Of a DNA stretch of 64,000 nucleotides, positions 34,538 through 42,781 are shown in pieces. The translations under genes were made by a program, and so were the position numbers. This DNA is from Alphaproteobacteria bacterium Ga0077535 (GTDB lineage: Bacteria; Pseudomonadota; Alphaproteobacteria; Caulobacterales; Aquidulcibacteraceae). The stretch's first letter is position 1; the number at the start of each line of letters is the position of its first letter. Below the pieces are notes generated by a model. The model made no database searches. It worked only from the letters and a program-made list of their open reading frames with translations, and was not told the DNA's origin. Location of the stretch: positions 124,001 to 188,000 of the forward strand of contig LNEK01000020.1 in the NCBI GenBank assembly GCA_001464425.1, in the 5' to 3' direction.

Positions 34538-36769
34538 ATGGGGACGATGCGGGGAACGACGGCGCTAGCTTTGGTGCTGAGCGTTTTGGGTGGCGGCGCG
34601 GCGCAGGCGCAGCGGGCTGACGAGCGCCAGTACGCGGAGAACGAGATCACGGTGACGGCCACGCGCGTGGCGGCGGACACGTTCGAAGTGCCGTCCGTCG
34701 TGACGGTGATCGATGCGGAAGAGATCGAAAACAATCTCGTCACCGACATCAAGGACCTGATCCGGTTCGAGCCGGGCGTTTCGGTGCCGACTTCACCCTC
34801 GCGCTTCAGCGCAGCGCTTGGCGCGACCGGCCGTGACGGCAATTCTGGTTTCAACATTCGCGGCATGGGCGGAAACCGCGTGCTGTTTCAGGTCGACGGC
34901 ATTCGCGTGCCGGACGGATTCAGCTTTGGCCCGAACGCGTTCGGCCGGGGCGATTACGTCGATCTCGATTTGCTGCAATCGGTGGAGATCGTGCGCGGGC
35001 CGGCGTCGGCGCTCTATGGCAGCGATGGTCTTGCTGGCGTTGTGAGCTTCATCACGCGCGATCCGGAGGGTTTCCTGGCTGAAGGCGAAAATTTCGGAGC
35101 GCGCGTGCGCGCGTCTTACGCAAGCGTCGATGATAGCTGGGCTGAGAACATCACGGCCGCGGGCCGTTTGAATGATCAATGGTCGGCGCTGCTGGCGTAC
35201 ACGCGCCGCGATGGCCACGAAACGGAGAACCAAGGCGAGAACGTTTCGACGACAACGTGGTCGGCGCGGACGGTGCCGAACCCGCAGGAGTTTGAGTCAA
35301 ATTCTGTGCTGGGGCGGATCGTATTCCAGCCCAGCGATGCGCATCGCTTCCGCCTGACCGGCGATTACGGCGATCGCACCACGGTGACCGAGCCGCTCAC
35401 TGGCCGCAGTGCAACGGTGCTCGATCTCGATGGTTTGGATGAGAGCGAGCGCTCGCGCCTGACGCTGGACTACACGTTCGACAACGAAGGCGGATTTGTC
35501 GACCGTGCGACGGTTGCGATCTATGCGCAAACCAGTTCGCTGTTTCAGTACACATATGAGGATCGCAGCCCGGCGGTCGATCGCACGCGCCAAACTACAT
35601 ACGATACCGATGTCTGGGGCTTCACGGCGCAAGGTGAGAGCCTGTTCGAAGGCAACGTGCAGCACCGGTTTGTCTACGGCGTCGATTATTCCACGACGAC
35701 GCAGAGCGCGATCCGCGATGGCACGGTGCCAACGCCGCCGGCGGTGTTTCCCGATCGCCCATTCCCGGAAACGGATTATGAGCGCACCGGCGTCTTCCTG
35801 GTCGATGAGATCACGCTGCTCGACGGCGCGCTGACGCTGTTCCCGGGCGTGCGCTATGATTCCTACGAGCTTTCGCCGCAGGATGACGCGCTCTATCTCG
35901 GCACGCTGTCGGGCCAGAGCGATGAGCACATTTCGCCCAAGTTCGGCATTGTGGCGTGGCCGATCGATACGTTCGGCGTGTTCTTTAATTATGCGTCGGG
36001 CTTCAAGGCGCCGGCGCCGAATGAAGTGAACAACTTCTTCGAGAACTTGACGTTTGGCAGCTTCGGCCAGGCCTACACATCGGTGCCTAACCCGAATCTG
36101 ACGCCAGAAACGAGCGAAGGTTTCGAGGCGGGTGTTCGCGGCCGCAATTGGCAAGCAGGCGGCGGCAGTTGGGATTGGAGCGCTTCGGCGTTCGCGACGT
36201 TCTACGAAGACTTTATCAGTCAGCAGGTCGTCAGCGGCTCTGGCTCAACACTCGATCCGTTCGTCTATCAGTACATCAATCTGAACGAAGTCGACATTAC
36301 GGGCGCCGAGGCGCGCGTGCGCGGCTTCTGGGAAAACGGCGTCGGGCTCAATTTCTCGGTGTCGTATGCAGATGGCGAACTGCGCACGCCGCTTGGCACG
36401 GGGCCGTTGCAGAGCATCGATCCGTGGAAGCTGGTGACGGGCCTTTCTTATGACGAGCCGGAGGGGCGCTGGGGCGGTCACTTCATCGTGACCTATAGCT
36501 CAGGCAAAGCGGACGATGAGGTGATCGAGAACCGTGACGCCAGCGCGGCCAATGATCTGTTCACGCCGGACGCGTTCACGATCCTTGATCTGACTGCGTA
36601 CTGGAACGTGACCGATGCGGCGACGCTGCGCGTCGGCGTCTTCAACCTGACTGACGAAACATATTGGTGGTGGAGCGATGCGCGCGGGTTGCCGCAGAGC
36701 TCAACCATCCTCGACGCCTACACGCAGCCGGGGCGCAATTTCTCGGCTTCGATTTCGTATCGCTTCTGA
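34538..36769 (+). CDS. TonB-dependent receptor, heme/hemoglobin type
   Basis: 743 residues. Signal peptide (about 1-25, ending AAQAQ), then TonB-box-like EITVTATRV, plug domain (IKDLIRFEPGVSV, GFNIRGMGGNRVLFQVDGIR, VEIVRGPASALYGSDGLAGVVSF) and a long beta barrel that ends in the canonical C-terminal Phe (ASISYRF). The plug wording is that of the hemoglobin/transferrin/lactoferrin receptor family, so heme or heme-protein uptake is likely. A DUF6607 gene, often found with such receptors, follows 17 bases downstream. The divergent ActSR genes may regulate it. The start could be the ATG at 34538 or the one at 34547. Confidence 0.93.
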   Translation: MGTMRGTTALALVLSVLGGGAAQAQRADERQYAENEITVTATRVAADTFEVPSVVTVIDAEEIENNLVTDIKDLIRFEPGVSVPTSPSRFSAALGATGRDGNSGFNIRGMGGNRVLFQVDGIRVPDGFSFGPNAFGRGDYVDLDLLQSVEIVRGPASALYGSDGLAGVVSFITRDPEGFLAEGENFGARVRASYASVDDSWAENITAAGRLNDQWSALLAYTRRDGHETENQGENVSTTTWSARTVPNPQEFESNSVLGRIVFQPSDAHRFRLTGDYGDRTTVTEPLTGRSATVLDLDGLDESERSRLTLDYTFDNEGGFVDRATVAIYAQTSSLFQYTYEDRSPAVDRTRQTTYDTDVWGFTAQGESLFEGNVQHRFVYGVDYSTTTQSAIRDGTVPTPPAVFPDRPFPETDYERTGVFLVDEITLLDGALTLFPGVRYDSYELSPQDDALYLGTLSGQSDEHISPKFGIVAWPIDTFGVFFNYASGFKAPAPNEVNNFFENLTFGSFGQAYTSVPNPNLTPETSEGFEAGVRGRNWQAGGGSWDWSASAFATFYEDFISQQVVSGSGSTLDPFVYQYINLNEVDITGAEARVRGFWENGVGLNFSVSYADGELRTPLGTGPLQSIDPWKLVTGLSYDEPEGRWGGHFIVTYSSGKADDEVIENRDASAANDLFTPDAFTILDLTAYWNVTDAATLRVGVFNLTDETYWWWSDARGLPQSSTILDAYTQPGRNFSASISYRF

Positions 36770-36786
36770 AGGAGGATCAGTTGAGT

Positions 36787-37746
36787 ATGTCCATAACGCG
36801 CCGTGGCTCGGTGCTGGCTTTGGCGGGCGCCGGGATCGCAGCGGCAACGCCTGCATTAGCGCAGACGCGCGGCAGTCAGGTGGAGCGCGATCGCGCTTCG
36901 ATTCTGGCGATGGCCGGCGATTATCACGTGCGGTTCAATTTCGATGAAACGGTGCCGTTCGTCAGCGATTACACGCCACTCGAGCCGAAAACGAGCGGCG
37001 GCTATGAGAGCGTGCGCGTCATCGCCGACACGGGCACGTTCATCCAGCTTCAGCACATGCTTGTGGCCGAACACGAGGGCCAGACCTTCGTGATCAAGCA
37101 CTGGCGCCAGGACTGGACGTATCAACCGCGCACGGTGCTCGTGTATGACCGACGCAATTACTGGTCGTTGCAAACGGTGCGCAATTCCGAGCGCAGCGGC
37201 GCGTGGTCGCAAACTGTTTGGCAGACCGATGACTCGCCGCGTTATGGCGGCGTCGGGCGTTGGGATTACGCCAATGGACGCACGATCTGGATCAGCAACC
37301 CGACGGCGCGTCCGCTGGCGCGTCGCGATGCGATCCGCAATCCGCCGTATGAGCGCTACCTCTCGATCAACCGTCATGCACTAACGCCGACGGGTTGGGT
37401 GCATGAGCAGGACAACGAGAAGATCGGCACGCGTGATGGCCAACTCGTGGCGATCGTCCATGAAGATGGCGTCAACACCTATGACCGCTTCACTGATTAT
37501 CCGATCGCGGCGGCGGATTCTTACTGGAACGACACGCGCGAATACTGGGCTGGCGTGCGGCAAGCTTGGGAAGATGCGATTGCGCGTCGTCGGGGCGTGT
37601 ACGTTGAAGAAGAGGCGCAGAACGGCGCGGTGACGGGCCCGACTTTGATGGGCCTTGCGTCGCAAATCCACGACGGCGAGGTGCAAACCGCCTCGGCGTT
37701 GGCGGATGCGCGCGCTGCGATCCAGACGGCGACGAGCGCGGCCTGA
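36787..37746 (+). CDS. DUF6607 family exported protein
   Basis: 319 residues from the ATG at 36787; an in-frame TTG at 36781 has better spacing to AAGGAGG and remains possible. The N terminus (SITRRGSVLALAGAGIAAATPALA) looks like a Tat-type or Sec signal. The body matches DUF6607: KHWRQDWTYQPRTVLVYD, TVWQTDDSPRYGGVGRWDY and LTPTGWVHEQDN. The function is unknown, but the family is regularly found next to heme-type TonB receptors, as here, so a role in heme handling is a fair inference. Confidence 0.88.
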   Translation: MSITRRGSVLALAGAGIAAATPALAQTRGSQVERDRASILAMAGDYHVRFNFDETVPFVSDYTPLEPKTSGGYESVRVIADTGTFIQLQHMLVAEHEGQTFVIKHWRQDWTYQPRTVLVYDRRNYWSLQTVRNSERSGAWSQTVWQTDDSPRYGGVGRWDYANGRTIWISNPTARPLARRDAIRNPPYERYLSINRHALTPTGWVHEQDNEKIGTRDGQLVAIVHEDGVNTYDRFTDYPIAAADSYWNDTREYWAGVRQAWEDAIARRRGVYVEEEAQNGAVTGPTLMGLASQIHDGEVQTASALADARAAIQTATSAA

Positions 37747-38523
37747 TCAGCGATCCAGGACGACGACCAGCGGGCCAAGCTCCTGGTTGTCGTCCTGACG
37801 ATCGAGCGAAGGCGCCCAGAGGCTTGATACTGAGCCGTCGAGAAAGAGCGCGTCGCTGCAGCCGAGTTCGTCGCGGAAGAAGCGGGCGAAGCGGCCGAAT
37901 GAGACAAAGCCGGAGCTGATGACGAAATAGGCGGTGCGGTTGTCGCTGACGCCGACACCGTTGCGCAGATAGCGTGAGGCGCCGTCTTCAGCGAAGCGCG
38001 GATGCAGAGCGCCGTTGATGAGCAGCATCGGGCCAGATTGCGTTGCGTAGCGTGGCGTTGGCGCGACCGCGACGTAATCGTCCGTGGTATCGATGTGAAC
38101 GTCGCCGTTGTCAGCAACCCAGAACACGCCATTGGGCTTCATGTGAAAATTGCCCGGGCCATCTGTTTGCCGGATGACGTGCTGGCGGTCGCCGTCCTCC
38201 ACGTAGAGCCCAATCGGCGCGCCTACGTCGTTGAACATGCCGGCGTTCATAGCGAAGCGAACGCGCTGTGCATCGCGCCCAAGCGCGCCCTCAAGCGCCT
38301 CGAAGCTGCGCAGATAGACGCCGGCGCTGTCGCGCGATGCGAGGCGCAGGTCGTGGCGGCTAGCGTCGTACGCGCAGACGATGAAGCGCGAGCCTTCGAA
38401 GTCGCGCGTCGCGCAAGGGCGCTCCGGCTCTGCTCGACCGGCATTGAACAACAACGCGGCTGCGCCAACGGCGACGAGAGCCAGCGCTGCGAGCATGAGC
38501 CGAAAGGGTGAAAGGCGCGTCAT
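37747..38523 (-). CDS. Phosphodiester glycosidase (NAGPA/DUF2233) family exported protein
   Basis: 258 residues from the ATG at 38523. One N-terminal hydrophobic segment (LMLAALALVAVGAAALLF) is a signal or anchor. The body has the NAGPA-fold motifs MNAGMFNDVGAPIGLYVEDG, SGPMLLINGALHP and ALFLDGSVSSLW. Relatives remove GlcNAc from phosphodiesters or act on wall teichoic or capsule polymers; the bacterial substrates are mostly unknown. It lies convergent to and directly abutting the DUF6607 gene, and divergent from the SCO gene. Confidence 0.9.
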   Translation of the reverse strand: MTRLSPFRLMLAALALVAVGAAALLFNAGRAEPERPCATRDFEGSRFIVCAYDASRHDLRLASRDSAGVYLRSFEALEGALGRDAQRVRFAMNAGMFNDVGAPIGLYVEDGDRQHVIRQTDGPGNFHMKPNGVFWVADNGDVHIDTTDDYVAVAPTPRYATQSGPMLLINGALHPRFAEDGASRYLRNGVGVSDNRTAYFVISSGFVSFGRFARFFRDELGCSDALFLDGSVSSLWAPSLDRQDDNQELGPLVVVLDR

Positions 38524-38639
38524 TTGGCTGTCACATGCGCTTATTCGGCGGGCAGGCTCAAGAGAAGCTGCGGCATTGCGCCCCCTGTGCGCTCGCGCCG
38601 CGTTGCTTGGCAAGCGCCGCCGCGCACAAGGTTTGGCCC

Positions 38640-39344
38640 ATGAACGAGCCCGCCGAAACGCCGCGCCGGAATCTGACCGGCGCCATCGTGCCTGCACTGG
38701 CTGCGGCTGGGCTTGCCGCGCTTGGCGCGTTGGTTCTTGTCAGCCGCAACGGCGCCGAGCAAGCGACGCAAACTGCAGATTTGGGTCCGTGCATTCTTGA
38801 AAATGCCGACGGCGTTGGCGGGCCAATCGATCTCCTGGACAGCAACGGCGCGCGCGTAACGCAAGCGGATTTTGCTGGTGAGCCGGCCGTCATTTATTTC
38901 GGCTTCACGCACTGCCCGGATGTGTGCCCGGGCACGATGTATGCGGTGGCCGAGGCGTTGGCGCTCGACAGCGGATACGATGTGCAGCCGATCCTGATCA
39001 CCGTCGATCCGGCGCGGGACACGCCTGAAGTGATGGGCCAGTACGCCAGCACCAGTGGGTTTCCGCCGGGCTTGGTGGGATTGAGTGGCAGCGAAGCGCA
39101 GATCGACGCAGCCAAGCGCGCGTTTCAGGTTTATGCGAGCCGGGCCCCGGCGAACGCCGATGGCGGCTACAATGTGGACCACTCGTCCTTGCTCTATGTG
39201 GTCGATAGCCAGTGGCGGACAGTGTCGATCATTCCGACGATGGCGCGGGCTGATCCGACCGACCCTCGCAGCCCGTTCGTGGCGACCCCGCCGCGGCAGG
39301 TTGCGGCATGTATTGCGGCCGGCCTGGAGCGTTCCGGGTCCTGA
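38640..39344 (+). CDS. SCO1/SenC family copper chaperone
   Basis: 234 residues. N-terminal membrane anchor (about 12-34), then a thioredoxin fold with the copper-binding CxxxC in FTHCPDVCPGT and the third ligand His in NVDHSSLLYVVD. SCO proteins deliver copper to the CuA site of cytochrome c oxidase. In several purple bacteria senC lies in the regA operon; here it is separated from actSR by four genes, so a remnant of that linkage is possible. The ATG at 38640 was chosen because it places the membrane anchor near the N terminus. Confidence 0.93.
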   Translation: MNEPAETPRRNLTGAIVPALAAAGLAALGALVLVSRNGAEQATQTADLGPCILENADGVGGPIDLLDSNGARVTQADFAGEPAVIYFGFTHCPDVCPGTMYAVAEALALDSGYDVQPILITVDPARDTPEVMGQYASTSGFPPGLVGLSGSEAQIDAAKRAFQVYASRAPANADGGYNVDHSSLLYVVDSQWRTVSIIPTMARADPTDPRSPFVATPPRQVAACIAAGLERSGS

Positions 39345-39555
39345 GCAAGCGTCTTGGCGCGCCCCGTAACCGTGATTACCTTAACACAGCGGGTCTGAAA
39401 AACGGGTGCGGAACCCGGATATCGCCCCGGTAGGACCTCTGGCCGAGTCGCCTCTATGGCGCCGCGGTGCAACAAACACGCCCGATCAGGCGTCTTACCT
39501 TGTTGGTAATGGAACGCGCCGCACATTGTTGCGGTGCAGCACGGAAGGGGCTGAA

Positions 39556-40848
39556 TTGCTCTATTCGCTTTACGAGTTCGGGCACATGTCGGTCGCGCCA
39601 TTTAGGATGGCCGCGCTGATGCAGTCGTCCATGCTGCGCTCGCCGTTTAACCCTATCGCTGGTTCTGACATTTCGCGCACCGCCGCGGCGGCGTCGGAAT
39701 TGTTTGAGTCGGTCACGCGCCGCTATCGCAAGCCCGAGTGGAAGTTGCCGACCACCACGATCAACGGCGTGGACGTCGCGGTGACGCCGCGCAGTGTCTG
39801 GTCGACGCCGTGGTGCCGGATGCTGCATTTCGAGCGCGATGCAAAGGCGCTCAGCAATGCGCGCGGCGAACGCACCGATCCTACTGTGCTGATCGTCGCG
39901 CCGATGTCTGGCCACTACGCGACGCTGCTGCGCAGCACGGTGGAAGCGTTCCTGCCTGAGCACGAAGTCTACGTCACCGATTGGTCGGACGCGCGCATGG
40001 TGCCGGTGATGGCCGGGCGCTTCGATCTCAACGATTACATCGATCACGTCATGAACATGTTGCGCGCGCTTGGCCCGCAGACGCATGTGGTGGCTGTGTG
40101 TCAGCCGGGGCCGCTGGTGCTCGCGGCCGTTTCTCTGATGGCGCAAGCGGACGATCCGTGCACGCCGGCGACGATGACGATCATGGGCTCGCCGATCGAT
40201 GCGCGCAAATCGCCGACGGCGCCGAACAAGCTGGCCGAGACGCGCGATCTGGAATGGTTCAGCCAGAACATGATCCATACCGTGCCGGCGATGTATCCCG
40301 GCGCATTCCGGCGCGTTTATCCAGGCTTCGTGCAGCTCGCGAGCTTCATGGGCATGAACCTCTCGCGCCACGTGGACGCGCACCATTCGTACTTCCAGAA
40401 TCTTGTGAAGGGCGACGGCGACAGCACCGATAAGCACCGCGAGTTCTACGACGAGTATCTGGCCGTGATGGACCTCTCGGAAGAGTTCTACATGCAGACG
40501 TTGGAAGAGGTGTTCCAGAAGTACACGCTCGCCAACGGCACGATGATGCATCGCGGCGAGCGGGTTGATCCCGGCGCGATCACCAAGACAGCGCTGCTGA
40601 CCGTTGAAGGCGAGAACGACGATATTTCCGGCATCGGGCAAACTCAGGCCGCGCACGATATCTGCGTGAACATTCCGGAAAGCATGCGCCGCGATTACAT
40701 TCAGGCGGGCGTTGGCCATTACGGCGTGTTCTCAGGCCGCCGCTTCCGCACCGAGATATATCCGCGCGTGCGCGAATTCATGCGGGCGTTTCAGTCTGAA
40801 GCGTCGCGTTCGTCGAAGCGGGCGAAGCTCAAGGTCGTCAGCGAGTAA
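39556..40848 (+). CDS. phaZ: Intracellular polyhydroxyalkanoate depolymerase
   Basis: 430 residues from a TTG at 39556 that has GGAAGGGG just before it and begins MLYSLYEFGHMSVAPFR, the normal PhaZ N terminus; a longer reading from GTG at 39406 would add 50 unlike residues. The catalytic Cys lies in VAVCQPGPLVLAAVS, the variant lipase box of intracellular depolymerases, and the C-terminal region carries GENDDISGIGQTQAAH and the His of AGVGHYGVFSGRRF. It mobilises stored PHB granules to 3-hydroxybutyrate. It suggests that the organism stores PHB; no phaC or phasin is in the window. Confidence 0.93.
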   Translation: MLYSLYEFGHMSVAPFRMAALMQSSMLRSPFNPIAGSDISRTAAAASELFESVTRRYRKPEWKLPTTTINGVDVAVTPRSVWSTPWCRMLHFERDAKALSNARGERTDPTVLIVAPMSGHYATLLRSTVEAFLPEHEVYVTDWSDARMVPVMAGRFDLNDYIDHVMNMLRALGPQTHVVAVCQPGPLVLAAVSLMAQADDPCTPATMTIMGSPIDARKSPTAPNKLAETRDLEWFSQNMIHTVPAMYPGAFRRVYPGFVQLASFMGMNLSRHVDAHHSYFQNLVKGDGDSTDKHREFYDEYLAVMDLSEEFYMQTLEEVFQKYTLANGTMMHRGERVDPGAITKTALLTVEGENDDISGIGQTQAAHDICVNIPESMRRDYIQAGVGHYGVFSGRRFRTEIYPRVREFMRAFQSEASRSSKRAKLKVVSE

Positions 40849-41241
40849 TTACTCGCGCGGGCCGGACCACTCTTTGCGCGGGTTTGCGGCGACTACACTC
40901 ATGCTGTGCCCTTCTGCGGCGCGCACTGGCATTCCAGTGGGATCGAAATTGTCGAGCGCACGCACGTTTATTCCGTAATGATCCGGCATCGAGCGCTTGC
41001 GGTGGAATGGATAGATGCCGCACACGCTGCAGAAATAGTGGCGCGCGATGCGGGTGTTCCACTGATAGAGCGAAAGCTTGTCGTCGCCGGCGAGGAGCTT
41101 GAAGCGGCTCTCATGCACGGTTGTCATCAGCGCGTTTTTCTTGGCGCAGAGTGAGCAATCGCACGTATAGAGATCGGAGATTTCGGTATCGATCTCGAAA
41201 CGAATGGCGCCGCAGTGACAGCTTCCGGAATAGGTCGGCAT
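40849..41241 (-). CDS. GFA family (glutathione-dependent formaldehyde-activating/CENP-V) zinc protein
   Basis: 130 residues. Zinc-binding cysteines are in the expected order: GSCHCGAIRFE, TCDCSLCAKK and YFCSVCGIYPFH. The fold is shared by Gfa and CENP-V proteins; most bacterial members have no proven substrate, and activity with S-hydroxymethylglutathione is uncertain. It abuts the PhaZ stop on the opposite strand and is divergent from the YgjP-like gene, 21 bases away. Confidence 0.92.
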   Translation of the reverse strand: MPTYSGSCHCGAIRFEIDTEISDLYTCDCSLCAKKNALMTTVHESRFKLLAGDDKLSLYQWNTRIARHYFCSVCGIYPFHRKRSMPDHYGINVRALDNFDPTGMPVRAAEGHSMSVVAANPRKEWSGPRE

Positions 41242-41262
41242 CTCCTGAGGCTAGAGCGGCGT

Positions 41263-42045
41263 ATGGGTCGCGTGAAGCGGCGGTTCGTGAGATTCTTCCG
41301 TATGCGCTTCGATTCGCGGCCGAAGGCCGGACCAACTCAGACCGAGATCGAAACGATCGATGGCCGCCGCGTGCCGGTGAAGCTGATCGTGAATCCGCGC
41401 GCGCGCCATGTGTCCGTGCGCATCGATCCGACACGGCGCGAGGCGATCGCGACGGCGCCGTCACAACGGCATCTGAAGCATGCGGCGCAGTTCGTGGCCG
41501 AGCGCGCTGGCTGGATTGCGCAAGAATTGTCGCGGCTGCCGCAGGGCGTCTTGCTGACTCCCGGCTCGATCGTGCCGCTGCGCGGTGTGCCGCATTTATT
41601 GGTGTATGAGCATGGCCGCGGCGCAGCGCGGATCGAGGGTGGAGATATTCCCCGGCTCATCGTGCCAGCGCCGGATGTGGCGCTGTTCGAGTCGCGGCTG
41701 CTGCGGTTTTTGAAGGATCAGGCGCGCGAGGATCTGATCGATCGCGTCGCCGTGCATGCGGTGGCGCTCGGCGTGCGGCCGGTGCGCATTCAGGTGAAAG
41801 AACTGCGATCGCGCTGGGGTTCTTGCTCGGTCGACGGGATGCTCTCGTTCTCGTGGCGGCTCATCCTCGCGCCGAGTTTCGTGCTGGACTACTTGGCCGC
41901 GCATGAAGTCGCGCACTTGCGCGAGATGAACCATTCACGCCGGTTCTGGGCGCACGTGAAGCGCTGCTTGCCCGACTTTGAGGTGGGGCGCCAATGGCTG
42001 CATGAGCGCGGCAGCGAACTCCACGCCGTGGGCCTCGTGCGCTAA
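41263..42045 (+). CDS. YgjP/SprT-like zinc metallopeptidase (DUF45)
   Basis: 260 residues from the ATG at 41263; a later ATG at 41302 is possible. The HExxH site is in YLAAHEVAHLREMNHSRRFW, where a second His two turns later is the third ligand. KELRSRWGSCSVDGMLSFSW is the other family signature. Members of the DUF45 group are predicted soluble proteases; some sit next to restriction systems, but none is near here. The N terminus is Arg-rich (MGRVKRRFVRFFRMRF). The start is 21 bases from the divergent GFA gene. Confidence 0.9.
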   Translation: MGRVKRRFVRFFRMRFDSRPKAGPTQTEIETIDGRRVPVKLIVNPRARHVSVRIDPTRREAIATAPSQRHLKHAAQFVAERAGWIAQELSRLPQGVLLTPGSIVPLRGVPHLLVYEHGRGAARIEGGDIPRLIVPAPDVALFESRLLRFLKDQAREDLIDRVAVHAVALGVRPVRIQVKELRSRWGSCSVDGMLSFSWRLILAPSFVLDYLAAHEVAHLREMNHSRRFWAHVKRCLPDFEVGRQWLHERGSELHAVGLVR

Positions 42046-42596
42046 GACTTCGGCGTTAGCATTCTGAATTCGCCGTTCTCGTCCATCATGACGTGCTTCA
42101 GCGCGCCGAGAATGTGGAGGGACAACAGGCCAACAATCGCCCAGCGGCCGATTGCGTGCATCAGCTCGGCAAACTCGTGCACGCCCTCATTGCGCGCAGC
42201 GAATGGGCTTGGGATCGAGAGCACATCGAACACGTTGATCGCGCGCCCGCCGGACCAGATCGCAAGCGGGCCGGAGATCACTTGGATGAGGATCGCGATC
42301 AGCAGCAATTGATGCGTCGCGCTGGACAGAAATTTCAGAATGGGCGCTTGCTCGGGCGGTGTCGGGCGAGGTTGGGCGTAACTTGAGGCCACGCGCGCGA
42401 GAAAAACGAGCGCGAACGTGGCGCCGAGCGAGATGTGCCAGCCCATGAGCAATGCCCGCGCTTCACGGTCGCCTGCTTCGCCGGCGAAGTCCGCGCGAAA
42501 GCCGGTTACGAGCAAGAGGGCGATGCCGATCGCTGCAAGCCAGTGAAGGCCGATCGAGAGCCAACCATAGCTGCGCTTGTCGTTGATCCACTGCAT
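42042..42596 (-). CDS. Cytochrome b561 family membrane protein
   Basis: 184 residues with four membrane segments. Likely heme ligands are the paired His in SIGLHWLAAIGI, LLMGWHISLGAT, SSATHQLLL and LSLHILGALKH. This family passes electrons from the quinone pool or a periplasmic donor across the inner membrane. The stop overlaps the stop of the convergent YgjP-like gene by 4 bases. I see no clear ribosome site before the ATG at 42596. Confidence 0.92.
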   Translation of the reverse strand: MQWINDKRSYGWLSIGLHWLAAIGIALLLVTGFRADFAGEAGDREARALLMGWHISLGATFALVFLARVASSYAQPRPTPPEQAPILKFLSSATHQLLLIAILIQVISGPLAIWSGGRAINVFDVLSIPSPFAARNEGVHEFAELMHAIGRWAIVGLLSLHILGALKHVMMDENGEFRMLTPKS

Positions 42597-42727
42597 GCGC
42601 GCTTCTCCGGAGCTCCGTCGGCGAGGGCCGAGCGCTTGAGCATACGAGGTGACAAGACCGCATCAAGGCGCGCGGCGCGCTTTCTGAATTGCGTTTGCGT
42701 GGGATTTGCAAGTGTCCCCGCTACAAG

Positions 42728-42759
42728 AAAAAAGCTCCCCGCGTTTCCACGGGGAGCTT
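42728..42759 (-). terminator. Rho-independent terminator of the S9 peptidase gene
   Basis: AAGCTCCCCG (42732-42741) and CGGGGAGCTT (42750-42759) form a perfect 10-bp stem with an eight-base loop. The A-run at 42728-42733 becomes the U-tract on the minus strand, 22 bases after the peptidase stop. Confidence 0.9.
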
Positions 42760-42781
42760 CGTTCTAGGATTGGATTTGGAT

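Noticed and set aside
39454-40719. Minus-strand open frame of 421 codons opposite phaZ
   Set aside because: His/Arg-rich shadow translation without family features; phaZ on the plus strand is certain.
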